Assembly: GCA_032871835.1 (NCBI GenBank)
Contig: CM065297.1
Coordinates: 31,443,598 to 31,507,597, forward strand
Length of the DNA: 64,000 bases
Origin: Dipteronia dyeriana
Taxonomy: Eukaryota; Streptophyta; Magnoliopsida; Sapindales; Sapindaceae
Direction: 5' to 3'
Shown: positions 22,780-34,761 of the stretch, in pieces
Position numbering within the stretch: position 1 is the first letter of the stretch
How the letters are laid out: every line of letters begins with the position of its first letter
Program-made: the position numbers and the translations under genes
Notes under the pieces: generated by a model
The model's database searches: none
Seen by the model: the letters and a program-made list of their open reading frames with translations, nothing else
Told to the model about the DNA's origin: nothing

Positions 22780-23100
22780 GTGTTGGGTAGGGGAGGGGAC
22801 CGTTGTTGCTGAATCGATACGTTGGGTGGTGGAATGGACTGTTGTGGCTGAATCGATATGCTGGGCGGTGAAGGGGACCGCAGACCTTGGGTCGACATGC
22901 TAGGTGGGGGAGGGAACCGCTAAGCCTGGGTCAACATGCTGCGTGACGAAGGGGACCGCTGAGCTGACACCGACATGTTGTGTAAGGGAGGGGACCGCTG
23001 AGCCTGGGTTGATGTGCTGGGTGGGGGAGTGGACCGTTGTGGCTGAATCGATATGTTGTGTGGTGGAGGGGACCGCTGAGCCTGGGTGGACCCAGATAGG
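22780..23100 (-). repeat. In-frame-like tandem repeat in the Pro-rich part of the Ulp1-like gene
   Basis: Units of roughly 50-54 bp sharing GCTG(G/T)GTGG.GGAGGGGACCG recur about six times. Read on the - strand they give Pro/Ser/Gln-rich peptide units (for example SISIQPQQSIPPPNVSIQQQ), so the repeat probably expanded as coding sequence in a disordered linker. Confidence 0.7.
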
Positions 23101-23179
23101 ACAGTTGGGAGACCTGACCGGACTGTTGTACCTGTAACAAGCCTACTATCGCTGGTACGCGATTGAGGTTGACTCTCCG

Positions 23180-23267
23180 GACCCCCCCCCCCCCTACGGT
23201 AGATGGGTCCTCGCTACGTCCACCTATTCTGTCTGTCCCCCTCATCCCCCCCCCCCCCCCCCCCCCC
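23180..23267. repeat. Two poly-C tracts (13 and 22 C)
   Basis: Runs of C at about 23182-23194 and 23246-23267 lie within the linker of the Ulp1-like gene. On the - strand they are poly-G, so they could form G-quadruplex structures. Length may be affected by assembly error. Confidence 0.85.
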
Positions 23268-25059
23268 TTATACTTACCAGTCTTGTCTCCAAGACTAAAG
23301 TCTAAATCAGGGGGTAGGGGGCCATCCATGTGTGTACGCATGGTGGACCCCGAAGCCCCCGGATCATATCCGGTAACACTCGGTATTGTTGCTGATGATC
23401 CTCGTCACTCTTCCGGATCATATCAACCAACTCCAAGTTTTGACGCTCTTGATCCTCCTCACTCTTCCGGATGGCTTCAAGCACATCGTTCAACAGATCT
23501 GCTCATGTGGCCTGAAATCATGTCTACATTGTTAGTACAAAACTATCAACATCAAGTGTTAATAAAAAAATAAAACTTTGTTTTCAACTTACCTCTCCAT
23601 CACGTCCAACGCCCCCACGGGAATCCCCTGTAGATGTACCATGTCCGGAGGTGGTAAACCGAACCTGCCTATGCTTATGCCTTTCTCGTTGAGGGTCTGT
23701 CTGATATCCCTCACTGTCACTGGGCATTAAACCCCCAACATCGAGCTGAGATCCCTCACTTTCACTGGTCCTGTCTGTTAAACCCCCACCATCTATCCCA
23801 CTGTTCCCGACAAAGGTAGTCTGATTAGGGACCGGAGGCAGAATATGAAGCCTATCCTCCTCTACATACATGCTCCCCCCTCGTTTAAGCCCGCATAGAA
23901 CGGTGTCTGTCTTTCTACTAGTGTTGGCACCAGTTCCTTCCTCGCAAACATCTGAAATATTAGTTAGAACAATGTAATTGTACACATACTAACTAATATA
24001 AACATTAACAAATTAAATACATACCCTGGCTTTGAAAATCTTGGTCAGCTTCTTCCCTCTTGGTTGTTTGGTCAACTCCCACTTCAAAATACGGGGAGAC
24101 AGATCCGTAACCCTCCGGGCACCGAACTCTTATCCCAATTTAGGGATCACCTCGAATGCAAATATTTACATCAAAGATAAGTACGATAACTAACCATAAC
24201 ATTAAGGACAACACCAATAAAGTACAACATGTAATTCGAAGTTCTTACCAATAGGGCATGAGATAGACCATATATGTTGTAGGTTTCCACCGTATGTTCG
24301 TCAACGCTCTTTTCCTGCTGGCGTAGCTCAAACCCGTCTCGTCACCCGTCAAGCCATGCTTGAATGAGTAAATAAAATGCCTGTAAACGTTGGCACCCCA
24401 CGGGAACACGTCAAACACATCGAGATCCTCAACCAGCCAAAACTGCCAAACATGAATCTTGAATATCTCATCCACCCCCATCAGTATCCAGTTCAGTATA
24501 TATATGAGGCAGAGCTTCACAGCATTGTACGCCTCTCCAAACTCTGTGACGGTGACAACACCCCTCATCTCCTCCAACGAGACCTCATCGGCTCACGGAA
24601 AGTACCATTGATGTATGTCATTCTCCAATACTGCATACTTGGTCGTGTCTGGTATAACTCCAAACAGTAATCCGGTGATCAGGTAAAATTCTACCTTCGA
24701 AAACCTCACCGACTGGTTCCCTAACATGAATTGCATCTCATCTGTTGGGCCGTTATGATGTAGCTCCCTCAAAAGCAACCGATGGATAACACCACCCAAA
24801 AACTTCATCTCCCGATGCATCGTCAGGAAATGCCTGAAACATGACGTCATGACCCGATGCAGATCTTCATCTGCAAATTCTACAGGGACCTGGTTTAGCG
24901 CGTCGTCTATATGGACAAGGGCATCAAAATGGTTGTGTCGAGTCAATTTGCCCTCGTACCAGTCTTCTTCTAGAGTTTTAAGCAAATCCCTCAACCTATT
25001 TTTCATCTGCAATGTAACAGAAATACAACATTACTAAACAGAAAAAAAATCTCGGAACA

Positions 25060-25840
25060 AAAATTATAAGTCTTTATCCAATATAAAAACAGCTCGGTCC
25101 TAAAAAAAAATATGCTCGATCCCAGGAAAAATAAACTCCACCCTTTAAAAAAAACTCGATCCTATGAAAAATGCTCGATCCCATAACAAAAAAGGCTTGG
25201 TCTAATTATAAAAAGCTTGGTCCTATAAAAAATAAGCTCGGTCAAAGGATAAAAAAGCTCGACCCTTTAAAAAAAAGCTCAATCCTATGAAAAAATGATC
25301 GGTCTCATAACAATAAAGCTTGATCCTATGTAAAAAAAACTCGATCCAATGTCAAAAAAGCTCGAGCCTATAGAAAAAAGCTCGATCCCTTTAAAAAAAG
25401 CTCGATCCCTTTCAAAAAGGCTCGATCCTATTAAAAATAAAAGCTCGAACCCTTATGAAAAAAAGCTCAACTTACCAAAACCTAATTTTCACGAAAATAA
25501 AGCTTGACTCATCTACAAAAAAGCTCTAAACTTTAGAAAAAAACTCGATCCTATAAAAAAATGCTTGATCCCATAACAAAAAAGCTCGATCCTATGTAAA
25601 AAAAAACTCTATATTATTTAAGAAAAAAGCTTGATCCGAGGGTCAAAAAGCTCGATCAAATGTAAAAAAAGCTCGATTCCTTTCAAAAAAAGCTCGATCT
25701 CATTCAAAAAAAGCTCGAAACCTTACAAAAAAAGCTCGACTTACCAAAACCTAATTTTCACGAAAATAAAAGCTCGACTCAACTACAAATAAGCTCGATT
25801 CTCCTACAAAAAAGTCTCGATAACCCAAAATTTCATCTTC
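25060..25840 (+). repeat. 3' subterminal array of AAAAAGCTCGATC-type units (MULE 1)
   Basis: About 40 units of the same kind as at 17880-18290 and in the same absolute orientation (CTCGAT on the + strand), so the two arrays are direct, not inverted, with respect to each other. A larger duplication occurs inside: a segment with CGACTTACCAAAACCTAATT appears near 25470 and again near 25738. The array lies upstream of the Ulp1-like gene's start and would sit in its leader intron. Confidence 0.85.
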
Positions 25841-26245
25841 CTCAATAGATATTCAACCAAATTACAAACCCTAACCTAAAACACACCATTCTCAGATCTC
25901 TATTTTAACCGGTGTCTACAATTTCAATCAATAAAACTCAATTTTAACATGCAATACAAGTTATCAACAACGAAAATGAGGAAAAAAACTGATTGTACAT
26001 TTGTCAATCGCAGCTTTTCTCGTGTACTCTCGTTCCGGTCACTTCATTGTCGATTAGTTTCCCGTCGGTTTGACTGTTGCTTTTCTCTCATTTAGAAAAC
26101 GATAAATTTCTCATTGTTTTAATATTTCGGGGTATTTTCGTCTGAACACGTTAAATGGTGTCTTTTAAACATACATTAGTAAAGTTGTGATATATGCACA
26201 ACACCTCCCTAAATAGTGCCAATAATTTTTTGATCCTTTTTTTTT

Positions 26246-26596
26246 TTGTAGACAATTACATTAGTGCAAATTTAAGAAGGTTAGTGAGATAATTTATTTT
26301 TATCGGTTTATCTTCATGACACGAGATGTTCTCCTTGTCTAGAAAACATAATCGAAGTTAATATATGGAGTGAACATGTGAGAACATTTTTAAAATATTT
26401 CTAATGTAAAAATAGTGGTAGGCTTTTTGTAAGGAATTCATATGTAGAAATTTGTGGTCAAATTGATTTTTTTGTTCCCTTTCTTTTTAATTTTTGTTTA
26501 GTTCAATTGTAAGATTATATCTATATTATATTATATAGTTGTTTAATAAAAGGAGAGTTGTTTTATGTACTCCCTTTTTTCTTTTGTTTATTCCCC
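26246..26596. other. AT-rich spacer right of MULE 1
   Basis: No coding or repeat signal that I can support on either strand. Confidence 0.4.
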
Positions 26597-26760
26597 TTTC
26601 ACAAATTAACAGGGGCGGATCCACATGGAGATCAAGATGGGCCTATGCTTCACCTCAATTTTTTTAAAAAATATTTTATATTTCACAAATTAACAGAGGC
26701 GAAACCACGTGGAGACCGGATGGGGACTATGCTTCACCTTAAATTAAAAAAAAATGATTT
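26597..26760 (+). repeat. Two tandem copies of an 85-90 bp unit
   Basis: TTTCACAAATTAACAGGGGCGG at 26597 and TTTCACAAATTAACAGAGGCGA at about 26683 begin two units, each containing CTATGCTTCACCT. The GGGGCGGATCCAC motif is common at transposon ends in plants, but no full element could be bounded. Confidence 0.7.
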
Positions 26761-26769
26761 TATGTTTAT

Positions 26770-26960
26770 ATAGATATCAGGAATTTTCAAGTCAATGCGT
26801 TGGATGTAGATCATTAGATTCACATACTTTGACTCAATATGTATTCACTTCTTAAAACATTTCCATAATCAATAGTCTATATGCAACGCACTGATATAAG
26901 TTATAAGTTATATCAGTGCGCACTGACAAGAAAACATATATATATATATATATATTATCA
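26770..26960 (-). repeat. Second copy of the dispersed repeat seen at 4200-4540, opposite strand
   Basis: Reverse-complemented, this stretch shares TTGAGTCAAAGTATGTGAATC, CATCCAACGCATTGAC and TTGATTATGGA-type blocks with 4200-4540. It also ends in a TA run (26938-26954). Confidence 0.6.
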
Positions 26961-27329
26961 CAAATAAAACACTAATACATTTACCATCACTGAGCACAGT
27001 TGGTTTAGTTTCTTCCTTTCACCCACCTTAATCAAAAGTTCAATTCTCACTGCAAGTAAAACACATTTTCTTTTTGATATCCTTCATTGTTTAACGTTTT
27101 TTTTTCCAATTTTTATTTTTTCAAATTTTCATCTTCTTCTACGATAAAATAATTCATTTTATTTGTCCAGACAATATTAAATTCTTAACTACCTTTAATT
27201 TATTGTTTACATAATTCAATTTTATTATATAAAAATTTATCAATTATTATTTTTAATTTTTTTTTATTTCTAATAATTTTAATCTGACGTACCTAATAAA
27301 CCATAAAATCTCAAATTTTAATTTATTAT
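26961..27329. other. AT-rich spacer
   Basis: Nothing recognisable on either strand. Confidence 0.4.
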
Positions 27330-27337
27330 AATAAAAT

Positions 27338-28255
27338 CAGTGTTGCAAAAGTCGGGGACTTGGGGCGACTAGTCGCTAGTCGGAACCTCACCGCTGCGAT
27401 TTCAGTGAAGTCGGCCAGCTTAGGCGGAAAGGGTGCAGTCACCGTCTAGTCGGAGAAAGTCGTTAGTTGGAGCAAGTCGCCGCCCAGTCGGTCAAACCGA
27501 AGTTGACCGACTTATGCCAAAAACAACATCGTTTTGTCTGGTTTCATTAAAAAAAAACATATGAAAATCCAATATCCAAACACAAAAGACAAAACACAAC
27601 AGAGAAGAGAGTTCAACTCCAAAATCCAAACACAAAATCCTCTCCTCTGTTCTTGTCACCGTCATCACGTCGTCACCGTCGGACCTGATCTTCTCTCTCA
27701 CCGGTCGAACTGTTCTCTCTCGCTGGATCTCATCACTGACTCACTTTGTGATTTGTAAATTGTAAGTTTTTTATGAAGAAGAATTGAGAAGATGAAGATC
27801 GAGAAGAGAAATGAGTGGGAGAGGGAAAGAGAATATGTTATCTGAAGAAGAATAATCGAGAATGAATGAAGATAAAGATTGAGAATTGAGTGGGAGAGAG
27901 AAAGAGAGAATCTTTGGAAAATATGTGGTCCGGGAAATAATCCCATGCATTGAGCTCATCATAACAATATTATTAACTGAATTGACTTTGACTTGATCTG
28001 ATTCTTAACAGTCGAGAGATTTTTTTAATTTGATTTTCTCTTTCAGGTTAAATATATGAAATATTTTGATATTTATTTAATTACAGAAGAAAATATTAAA
28101 AATAAAAATTTCGATCGACCTCTGGTTTATCGTGTGTCGGCCGACGACCGACTTCCGATCATATACCTAGTCACCAACTAGTCCCCGATTAATCCTTCTA
28201 GGTGCTAGGCGGTGGGTAACCGTCCGACTAGCGCCTAAGGACTTTTACAACATTG
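27338..28255. mobile_element. Non-autonomous hAT-type element with 8 bp target duplication
   Basis: The termini are CAGTGTTGCAAAAGTC on the left and, reverse-complemented, CAATGTTGTAAAAGTC on the right. A perfect 8 bp duplication AATAAAAT flanks it (27330-27337 and 28256-28263). The subterminal regions are rich in CTAGTCGG/GGCGACTAG motifs in both orientations, typical of hAT transposase-binding regions. No transposase is present: the reading frames inside (for example 27492-27701, - strand) show no family resemblance. Confidence 0.88.
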
Positions 28256-28263
28256 AATAAAAT

Positions 28264-29103
28264 AGTTCAACCACTATTATGATTTATTATTTTATTATTC
28301 TAATTTATTTAGAATCACTAATTAGATGAATAAAAAAATTTAAAAACATTTATAGTAATATTTATTAATCATTTATTTTTATATAAATTCAAAGTGAATT
28401 CAATGTAAATATAAAACAATTTTTTTTATTATAAAACTATATTTTAAATTTTTTTAAGAATAAATATTATAATTTTTCATTGTTCATGTTATTTTTCTTG
28501 TTAATATTTATTTTTTTAATATTGTGTTTCTTGTTTTTAGTTTTTTTTTTATGAAAGATTATTTAGTTCCTCTCAAATAAATATTCTATTTTTTATTTAA
28601 AATTTATCATACCATCAATTTTTATATAAAAACTTATTTTACTGTGATTTAAAATTTTTATTATTTTTTTATATAATTTTTATTTTATTTAAGTGTTCCG
28701 CCTCACTAAAATTTCTATGCTCGTCACTGTCCCAAAATCAAGTAATTTATACGTAAATTGGAGACCAAACGATAACTGTCACCATTCGGGTTGAAAGGTT
28801 GATATATGAGACAAATGGAAAAAAAAAATAGAGTATTGAATTAAAAAAAATAGAAGAATATACAATATTTTGAAGAAAAAAAATGATAACAATTACATTA
28901 TTTTTTACCATATCCACACATAGTGTAGGCCGTAAACTAGTTTATTTAATTTTTACAAGTATCATAAAACTATTTAAATTTTCTTTACTAAATAATAATT
29001 TCAAAATTTTAATTTATATTAAAAATATAAATTAATTGTCAAATATTTTAAATATTTTGTGGAAGTGAAGGTCTGACTTCTGAGTTCGTGTCTTGCTTTT
29101 CAA
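28264..29103. other. Strongly AT-rich spacer with one possible transposon end
   Basis: Mostly A/T homopolymers. GTTCCGCCTCACTAAAATTT followed by CTCGTCACTG at about 28697-28727 resembles the end of a common plant element when reverse-complemented (CAGTGACGAG), but no partner end or duplication was found. Confidence 0.4.
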
Positions 29104-29111
29104 AGTACAAC

Positions 29112-29744
29112 TAGGGATGGCAATTTGACCCGTACCCGTGGGCATCCGTCCAAACCCGACCCTGTAGGGTAGGGTGTGGATAGTGAATTTATGACCTGTG
29201 AACCCGTTTAATGAAAAACCCGATGGGTTCGTGGACGGGTGTGGGTTAGAAAAACGAACCCGCGGGTTGGACCCTCGAACCCGCGGGTTGGACCCTCGAA
29301 CCCGTATAAATAAAATAATTGTATATAAATATACATAGACATTTGAATTATTTTTTGTCTTTTTATTTCTATGTTATTATTGTTTTGTAATGTATCAAGT
29401 AGGGAATTAGAAATGGAAATTTAATTCAATTAAGTATTAAATATATGATTACATGTGGAAATTTACAAATGACAAATCGCGGGTTCAAGGGTTCGTGGGT
29501 TGCGGGTTTGTGGGTATCCCGCTGGTGAATCATCCACCCGTGAACCCACATTGTTTCGCGGGTTCGCGGGTGAGGGTATGGGTGGAGTCATAACCCGAGA
29601 GTTCAAACCCGCATGCGAACCCGCATGCGAACCCGCTTACTTACACGGGTTCGAGAGAAGCGGGCGCATGGGTGAGGAAAATTTTCACGGGTGAGGGTTT
29701 GAATTTTACAAAACCTACCCGAACCCGACCCGCTGTCATCCCTA
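29112..29744. mobile_element. hAT-type MITE rich in ACCCG/CGGGT
   Basis: The left end is TAGGGATGGCAATTTGACC and the right end, reverse-complemented, TAGGGATGACAGCGGGTCGG. Flanks are AGTACAAC (29104-29111) and AGTACGAC (29745-29752), an 8 bp duplication with one mismatch. The interior is full of GAACCCG/CGGGTTC units in both orientations and has no coding capacity. Confidence 0.85.
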
Positions 29745-29752
29745 AGTACGAC

Positions 29753-29930
29753 ATGAATTTGGTAAAACCCATATTTAGTGCATGCCATCTCTGATGAGAA
29801 TTATTTTTGTAAATATCCGATGAAACCAACAAATGTTTTTGTACTAACGGAGGAAGAAGAACATGTGGCACACCCCACAAGATCGAGCCGCAAACTTTCT
29901 ACTTCATCTGAAGATAGAAAGCAGATCAAA
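29753..29930. other. Short unassigned spacer
   Basis: Intermediate GC with an open frame on the + strand (from 29778), but I see no family resemblance and no splice support. Confidence 0.3.
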
Positions 29931-30731
29931 GGGTCCGTTTTTCAGGTGCTGTTTTTCGAAAATAAAAATAAAAATAAAAATGAAAATGAAAACAGTGTTT
30001 TTGGTTTCAGTTTCGAATTTCGAAAACGCGTCTGGTAGCATATACTGAAAGCTGTATTTTGAAAATGAAAACGGAAAAAACACTTCTGGTAGGTTAACCA
30101 AAAACTATCAAAAATTGATTATATAATTAACCAATATAATTTTTGTATTGTAATTTTTAAATTAAACAAAAGTAACACATCAAAAATTAATTCAAAAAAA
30201 CATATTCAAAAATGAATTAATCAAAACTTAACTCTTAAATTATAAATAAATAATTACAATATATATATATATATTACTATATAATAAAAATATATTATAA
30301 TAATATATAAAATATATATTAAATATTATTAATATAATATTACATATATATTATAATAATTATAATGTATATATACATATATATTATTATATTAATACTT
30401 TTAGTTCTAGTTGGAAATAAATTATTCTGAAATATATATATAGGGGCACTTTGGTCAATTAAAAATCTTGTCCCGTCTTATCCTAGCCATATGAAATGCA
30501 TAATAGTACAATTAATAGTTTAAAAAAATGATTTTTTTTTTTAAATGTGAAAAGCAAAATGAAAAGTAAAAACAAAAACGAAAAACAAGTATTTTGTGTT
30601 TTTCAAATCTTTCACTTTTATCACTAGTTTTTAAAAAAAAAAAATGAAAAAGGGTTAACGAACACGTTTTCAGAATCGTTTTTGAAAAATAAAAACGAAA
30701 ACAGACTGAAAATCAGCTGTATGACGGGGCC
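29931..30731. mobile_element. Probable MITE with imperfect inverted ends
   Basis: The left end GGGTCCGTTTTTCAG and the reverse complement of the right end GGCCCCGTCATACAG are similar over 15 bases. Both are followed by AAAACGAAAA/TTTTCG-rich subterminal segments, and the centre (30240-30440) is almost pure A/T. No target duplication could be established. Confidence 0.55.
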
Positions 30732-31547
30732 GAAGTATTTAATTGTTTGTACAATTTGTATTTTTTATTTTTGTATATCCTTTGTTAATATTTAAGAGCC
30801 ATAAAGTGATAATATTTTTTGAAAAAATATATATATTAAAATAATAATTAAATTGATTAGATAATACCAAAACCCTAAAATATATTTTTCTTTTTTTCCA
30901 ATATTTTAAAGTTTTTTTTTTTTATTGAGAAGCCAGAAGTGATGGAGAATGATATGCAACGAGAAGAAAATTCAGAAGTGATGGAGAATAATATACTAGT
31001 TTTTTTTTTTTTTTTGGGTTAGCATATATGTTAAAATAAAAATTCAGAGTAACAGTGAGTAATATATAAAATGGAGTCAAATGTTAATGCGGTTCGGGTT
31101 GTTCCAGATTGAAGTTTGTGAAAGCTGAACGTTTTTTTTTTTAATTCATGAGATCTTATGTGGTATGATTGCTATGCCAAGCTGCAACCTGCTGATTTGG
31201 ATGTTTTATGTATACTATGTTCTGGCAGGGATGGTATCAAAGGAAAGGTTGTGTGTGGGATGCCCGGAAAAATTAGCCTTGTCAATTGACGACGGTCTTG
31301 GACAGAGAAGGTGCCTCTCCTTGTGAGGAGCTGGGTTCTGATCTGCCCAGACCAGTTGTGGTTCTTGTTTGTTTGTTTTAATAAAATTTTCTTTAAAAAA
31401 TAATAATAAAATGAAGTGTTTTTGGACATTATTATTTGTTTATATATAAAAGAAGTGTAAAAAGAATAATGGGTTGTCTTTCGAGAGTGTAAAAAGAAAA
31501 AAAAATGGGATTGTGAGTAGAAACTCTCATTTGGAGTATACATACAG
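30732..31547. other. Spacer left of MULE 2, no supported gene
   Basis: A direct duplication of GAAGTGATGGAGAATRATAT occurs at about 30938 and 30975. The stretch 31190-31400 has more even base composition and could be a decayed coding or LINE tail remnant, but no motif supports that. Confidence 0.35.
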
Positions 31548-31929
31548 TTTCAAGGGGTGGAAATTATGAGACATGTCACATTTTTTATTGTATGTTGCGA
31601 TAATATTACCTTTTTAATAACTTAAGTTTAAAAGGCACCTATTATGGTGAACTACCCAAGTTGCCCCTAAATTTTAATTTTTAAAAGGCAACTTGCTGAA
31701 CTCGTTTGTATGTCTCTAAAAAAGTCGTCTGAAAAACTTCTCTTTCTAAAAAAGTTGTCTCTCTCCAAATTCTGCACAAGAAGTCAACAAATATTAATAA
31801 TCTGATGTATTCTCTTTTCTGTTTTCATGCATTTCAGATATTTTGTATGCATTTCTGTGTGGGTAAACAGTGTATCAATTCCTCGATAATATGTTGTTCC
31901 AGTCTTTGTAAGAACATGTATGAACATTG

Positions 31930-32470
31930 AATAGAACCGAGCTTTTTACAAGTGTGAACGAGAATATTTAAAGATGAATCGAGCTTTTATAAATTTTGAA
32001 AAAAAAAGCTCGATTATTTGAAAAAAATCCTCGATAATATGACAAATATTTTCGATTCATTAAAAAAGTTCTCAAACTTTTAAAAAAAGTTCTCAAACTT
32101 TTAAAAAAAGTTCTCAAACTTTTAAAAAAAGTTCTCGAACCCTTATAAAAGTTTTCGAACCTTTGAAAAAGTTCTAGATCCCTTATAAAAAGTCTTCGAT
32201 CCCTTACAAAAAGTTCTCGAACCCTTGTAAGAGTTCTCGAACCCTTGTAAGAGTTCTCGAACCCTTGAAAAAGTTCTCGATCCCTTAGAAAAAAGGTCTC
32301 GATCCCTTAGAAAAAAGGTATCGACCCCTTATAAAAAGGTCTTGATCCCTTTGAAAAAAGCTCTATCCCTTAGAAAATGTTATCGATCCCTTTCCAAAAA
32401 GCTCGATCCGTTTGTAAATGTTCTTGATCCCTTATAAAAAAGCTTGATCCCTAAGAAAATGTTCTCGATC
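31930..32470 (+). repeat. 5' subterminal array of MULE 2 (GTTCTCGAACCCTT / CTCGATCCCTT units)
   Basis: About 25 units of poly(A) plus (G/T)TCTCGA(A/T)CCC(T)T, spaced about 20-22 bp. The core TCGA(T) is shared with copy 1, but the flanking bases have been homogenised to a different variant. It ends about 100 bp before the transposase start and lies in the same inferred leader-intron position; the donor GT seen in copy 1 is TC here. Confidence 0.85.
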
Positions 32471-34761
32471 CTTTACACTTAAGAAATATTTTTAATTCTT
32501 AATAATTGTAAGAGTAATTTATTTTTTTAAATTGTTAATAATGGTTTGTGATGATGATTTTCACAGGACAATGGATCGGGTTAGAATAGTCATATCTTAC
32601 AACGGTCGATGAGAGCAATTACCTGATAGAAATCAGAGGTTTTTTGGTTCCGATAACCAAGGAATATATGTGTCAAAAAATATGACTTACGAAGAGCTGG
32701 TGTCAATCGTGCAAACCGTTGTGAAGTACGATGTGAAATACATTGCTGATCTACAATTTATATCAATCGTTCTAGGACAACATGTCGCACATTTATAAGA
32801 AACGACAATGATGTTTTGTTTATGCTAGGGGAAGATAGGGCGATCCCTCAAGTATGTGTTAGTTTAATTGAGAGGGCAGCAGGAGATGTGATAGCTGAAG
32901 ATATCCCTGCTCATGAAAACACCTAACAATTTCGATCGTTTAGCGGAAGTAATCAGTTGTTCACTGAAAGAAGTGGGATCGAAGGGCAGCAAAACATGTG
33001 TGGTGTCCCACCGGAAGTAGCCGACCATGGTGTTATAGTTAGACCTCAATTGGATGAAGACTTCGGTTGTCAAATTGAGATGAATGCTGGGCAGTACAAC
33101 CACCAATACAATGAGATGTACAATGACATGAACAATGAGTGGAACAATGAACTGAATGTCGGGCCAATTCATGAGGTGGCTAATGAGGTAAATTTGCATC
33201 CAGTAGATAATGTAGCGAACAATGAGGAAGATAAAGAACCGTTCCAAACAAAAAGACGTGCAAGATATAGCTAGGACCTCTGAGGTCCGGCCTAATGTAA
33301 CTCCAGCTGATTCTGAGAATACCATAACATGGGTTATTCCATGAGCAAAATCATACTCGTTTGGTATGGGTGGAAGCAGGAACTTGGTAGAAGATGAAAC
33401 TACAAGCATGATATATAAAGGGCAATTTTTTCCTACTAAAAAGGATCTGCAGAGATTGGTTAGGCATTTTGCAATGCGGCTCAACTTCGAGTGGAAGGTG
33501 GAAAGGTCGAATAAGACAACGTTACATCTGGTTTGCTTGATGAACAACTATACGTGGAAGTTAAGAGTGGTGAAGAGAGATGAAGCGACATACTTCCAAG
33601 TAAGATGTTTTGTCAATGGACACACTTATCCGTTGGATGAGATTCACCGTCGCCATCGACAAGCTAGTGTAGTCATAATTGGAGAAGTGGTTGCACCTAG
33701 ATTGCAACAGCATGATAGTCGACTAATGTGTCTGAAGGATATAATCGCCAACATGAAAACAATGTATAGCATCTAAATCACGTACAGTAAGGCACATCAA
33801 GCCCTACAATATCTGTTCACTGACCTATGGAACACATGAGGAAACCTTTCAATTGCTGCCATTATTCGGTTACGTATTGGAACAATAAAATCCTGAAACA
33901 ATCACTGACTTACAGTGTGATGAAGATGGTAAATTTCTCTACTTTTTCATGTCATTGGGTGCATCAGTTAGAGGATTCCAAAGGTGTATGCATCCAGTTA
34001 TTACCGTTGATGGTACCCATTTAAAAGGTAGATTCGGGGGGACAATATTTGTTGCAACTGCACAAGATGGGAATGAACAGGTTTATCCAATTGCTTTTGG
34101 GTATGGTGACTCAGAAAACAACCTATCATGGGAGTGGTTTTTGGATTGTTTGAAAGGTGCTCTTGGCCATATAGATGATTTGGTATTCATTTCTGATCGA
34201 CATGCATGCATTGAAACAGGGATTTCTAGAGTGTTCCCTTATGATACCCATACCATATGTGTCTGGCACTTTTATGAAAATATTAAGAAGCGATATCATA
34301 GAAAGGACGTTGCCGTAATAATGGACAAAGTAACCCGAGCGTACATCAAGTTGCAATATAACCGGCACATGGAAGAGTTACGAAACTTGCACCCGAATGC
34401 ATATGATTATGTAATTGATGTCGGTCCACACAAGTGGTCCCGTGTACACTGCCCTGATAGAAGGTACATGGTGATGACAACAAATGCTGCAGAATGCATA
34501 AACTCATGCCTAAAATTTACACGGCAACTGCCTATGTTGACTCTGGTAGAGTTCATTAGGAATATGCTAAAACGTTGGTTTCACGATCGTCATAGGGCTG
34601 CATAGTCCATGCATCATCAGTTGACCGACGTAACACATTTGTGATCCTAAAACGTGTTGATAAGTGTAATTTTATTACCGTAAATCAAGTTGTCTGGAAC
34701 ATATTCTTGGTGAAGTGGTCTGGAAAACAGTGGACCATTGACTTAGCCCGGAAGACCTGCA

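Larger units (their letters stand above)
21388..25006 (-). pseudogene. DUF1985/Ulp1-like (C48 peptidase) gene carried by MULE 1, multi-exon
   Basis: The start ATG at 25006 immediately follows the acceptor TTGCAG. Exon 1 carries the DUF1985 region (LLRELHHNGPTDE, FYLITGLLFG, then LKLCLIYILNWIL-type residues) to a donor near 24248; the next exon continues with FEVIPKLG-like residues. A long Pro/Ser/Gln-rich middle (about 22700-23900) follows, then a Ulp1-like cysteine protease domain: HHWLVVIVDL near 21850 with the catalytic His, IFDPWRQ with the Asp, and GNCGPHTL near 21521 with the Cys. In related plant MULEs (Kaonashi) such genes are thought to be captured deSUMOylase-like sequences of unknown role. 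Frames are broken by several stops and at least one frameshift. It converges on the transposase, leaving about 270 bp between the two. Confidence 0.75.
17458..26236 (+). mobile_element. MULE copy 1 (Kaonashi-type, transposase plus Ulp1-like gene), decayed
   Basis: The two ends are related inverted sequences: GTGGAAATGGTGAGAAATGTCAC on the left and, reverse-complemented, GGATCAAAAAATTATTGGCAC on the right, both followed further in by TTTAAAAGACA. The ends lie in T runs, so a 9 bp duplication (TTTTTTTTT at 17449-17457 and 26237-26245) is compatible but not informative by itself; copy 2 gives the same ends with an informative duplication. Inside: a CTCGAT-type array, a MuDR-type transposase (+), a convergent DUF1985/Ulp1-like gene (-), and a second array. 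Terminal repeats are short and imperfect, as in the non-TIR MULEs that carry Ulp1-like genes in other plants. Confidence 0.82.

Noticed and set aside
23163..23573. Pro-rich reading frame on the + strand
   Set aside because: It is created by poly-C tracts opposite the Ulp1-like gene's linker, with no splice or family support.
26609..28733. One large element from CAGGGGCGGATCCAC to the CACTG near 28727, enclosing the hAT element
   Set aside because: The two ends are only weakly alike and the flanks show no target duplication.
31172..31543. 123-codon frame on the - strand
   Set aside because: Composition and motifs give no support; it runs through T-rich spacer next to MULE 2.
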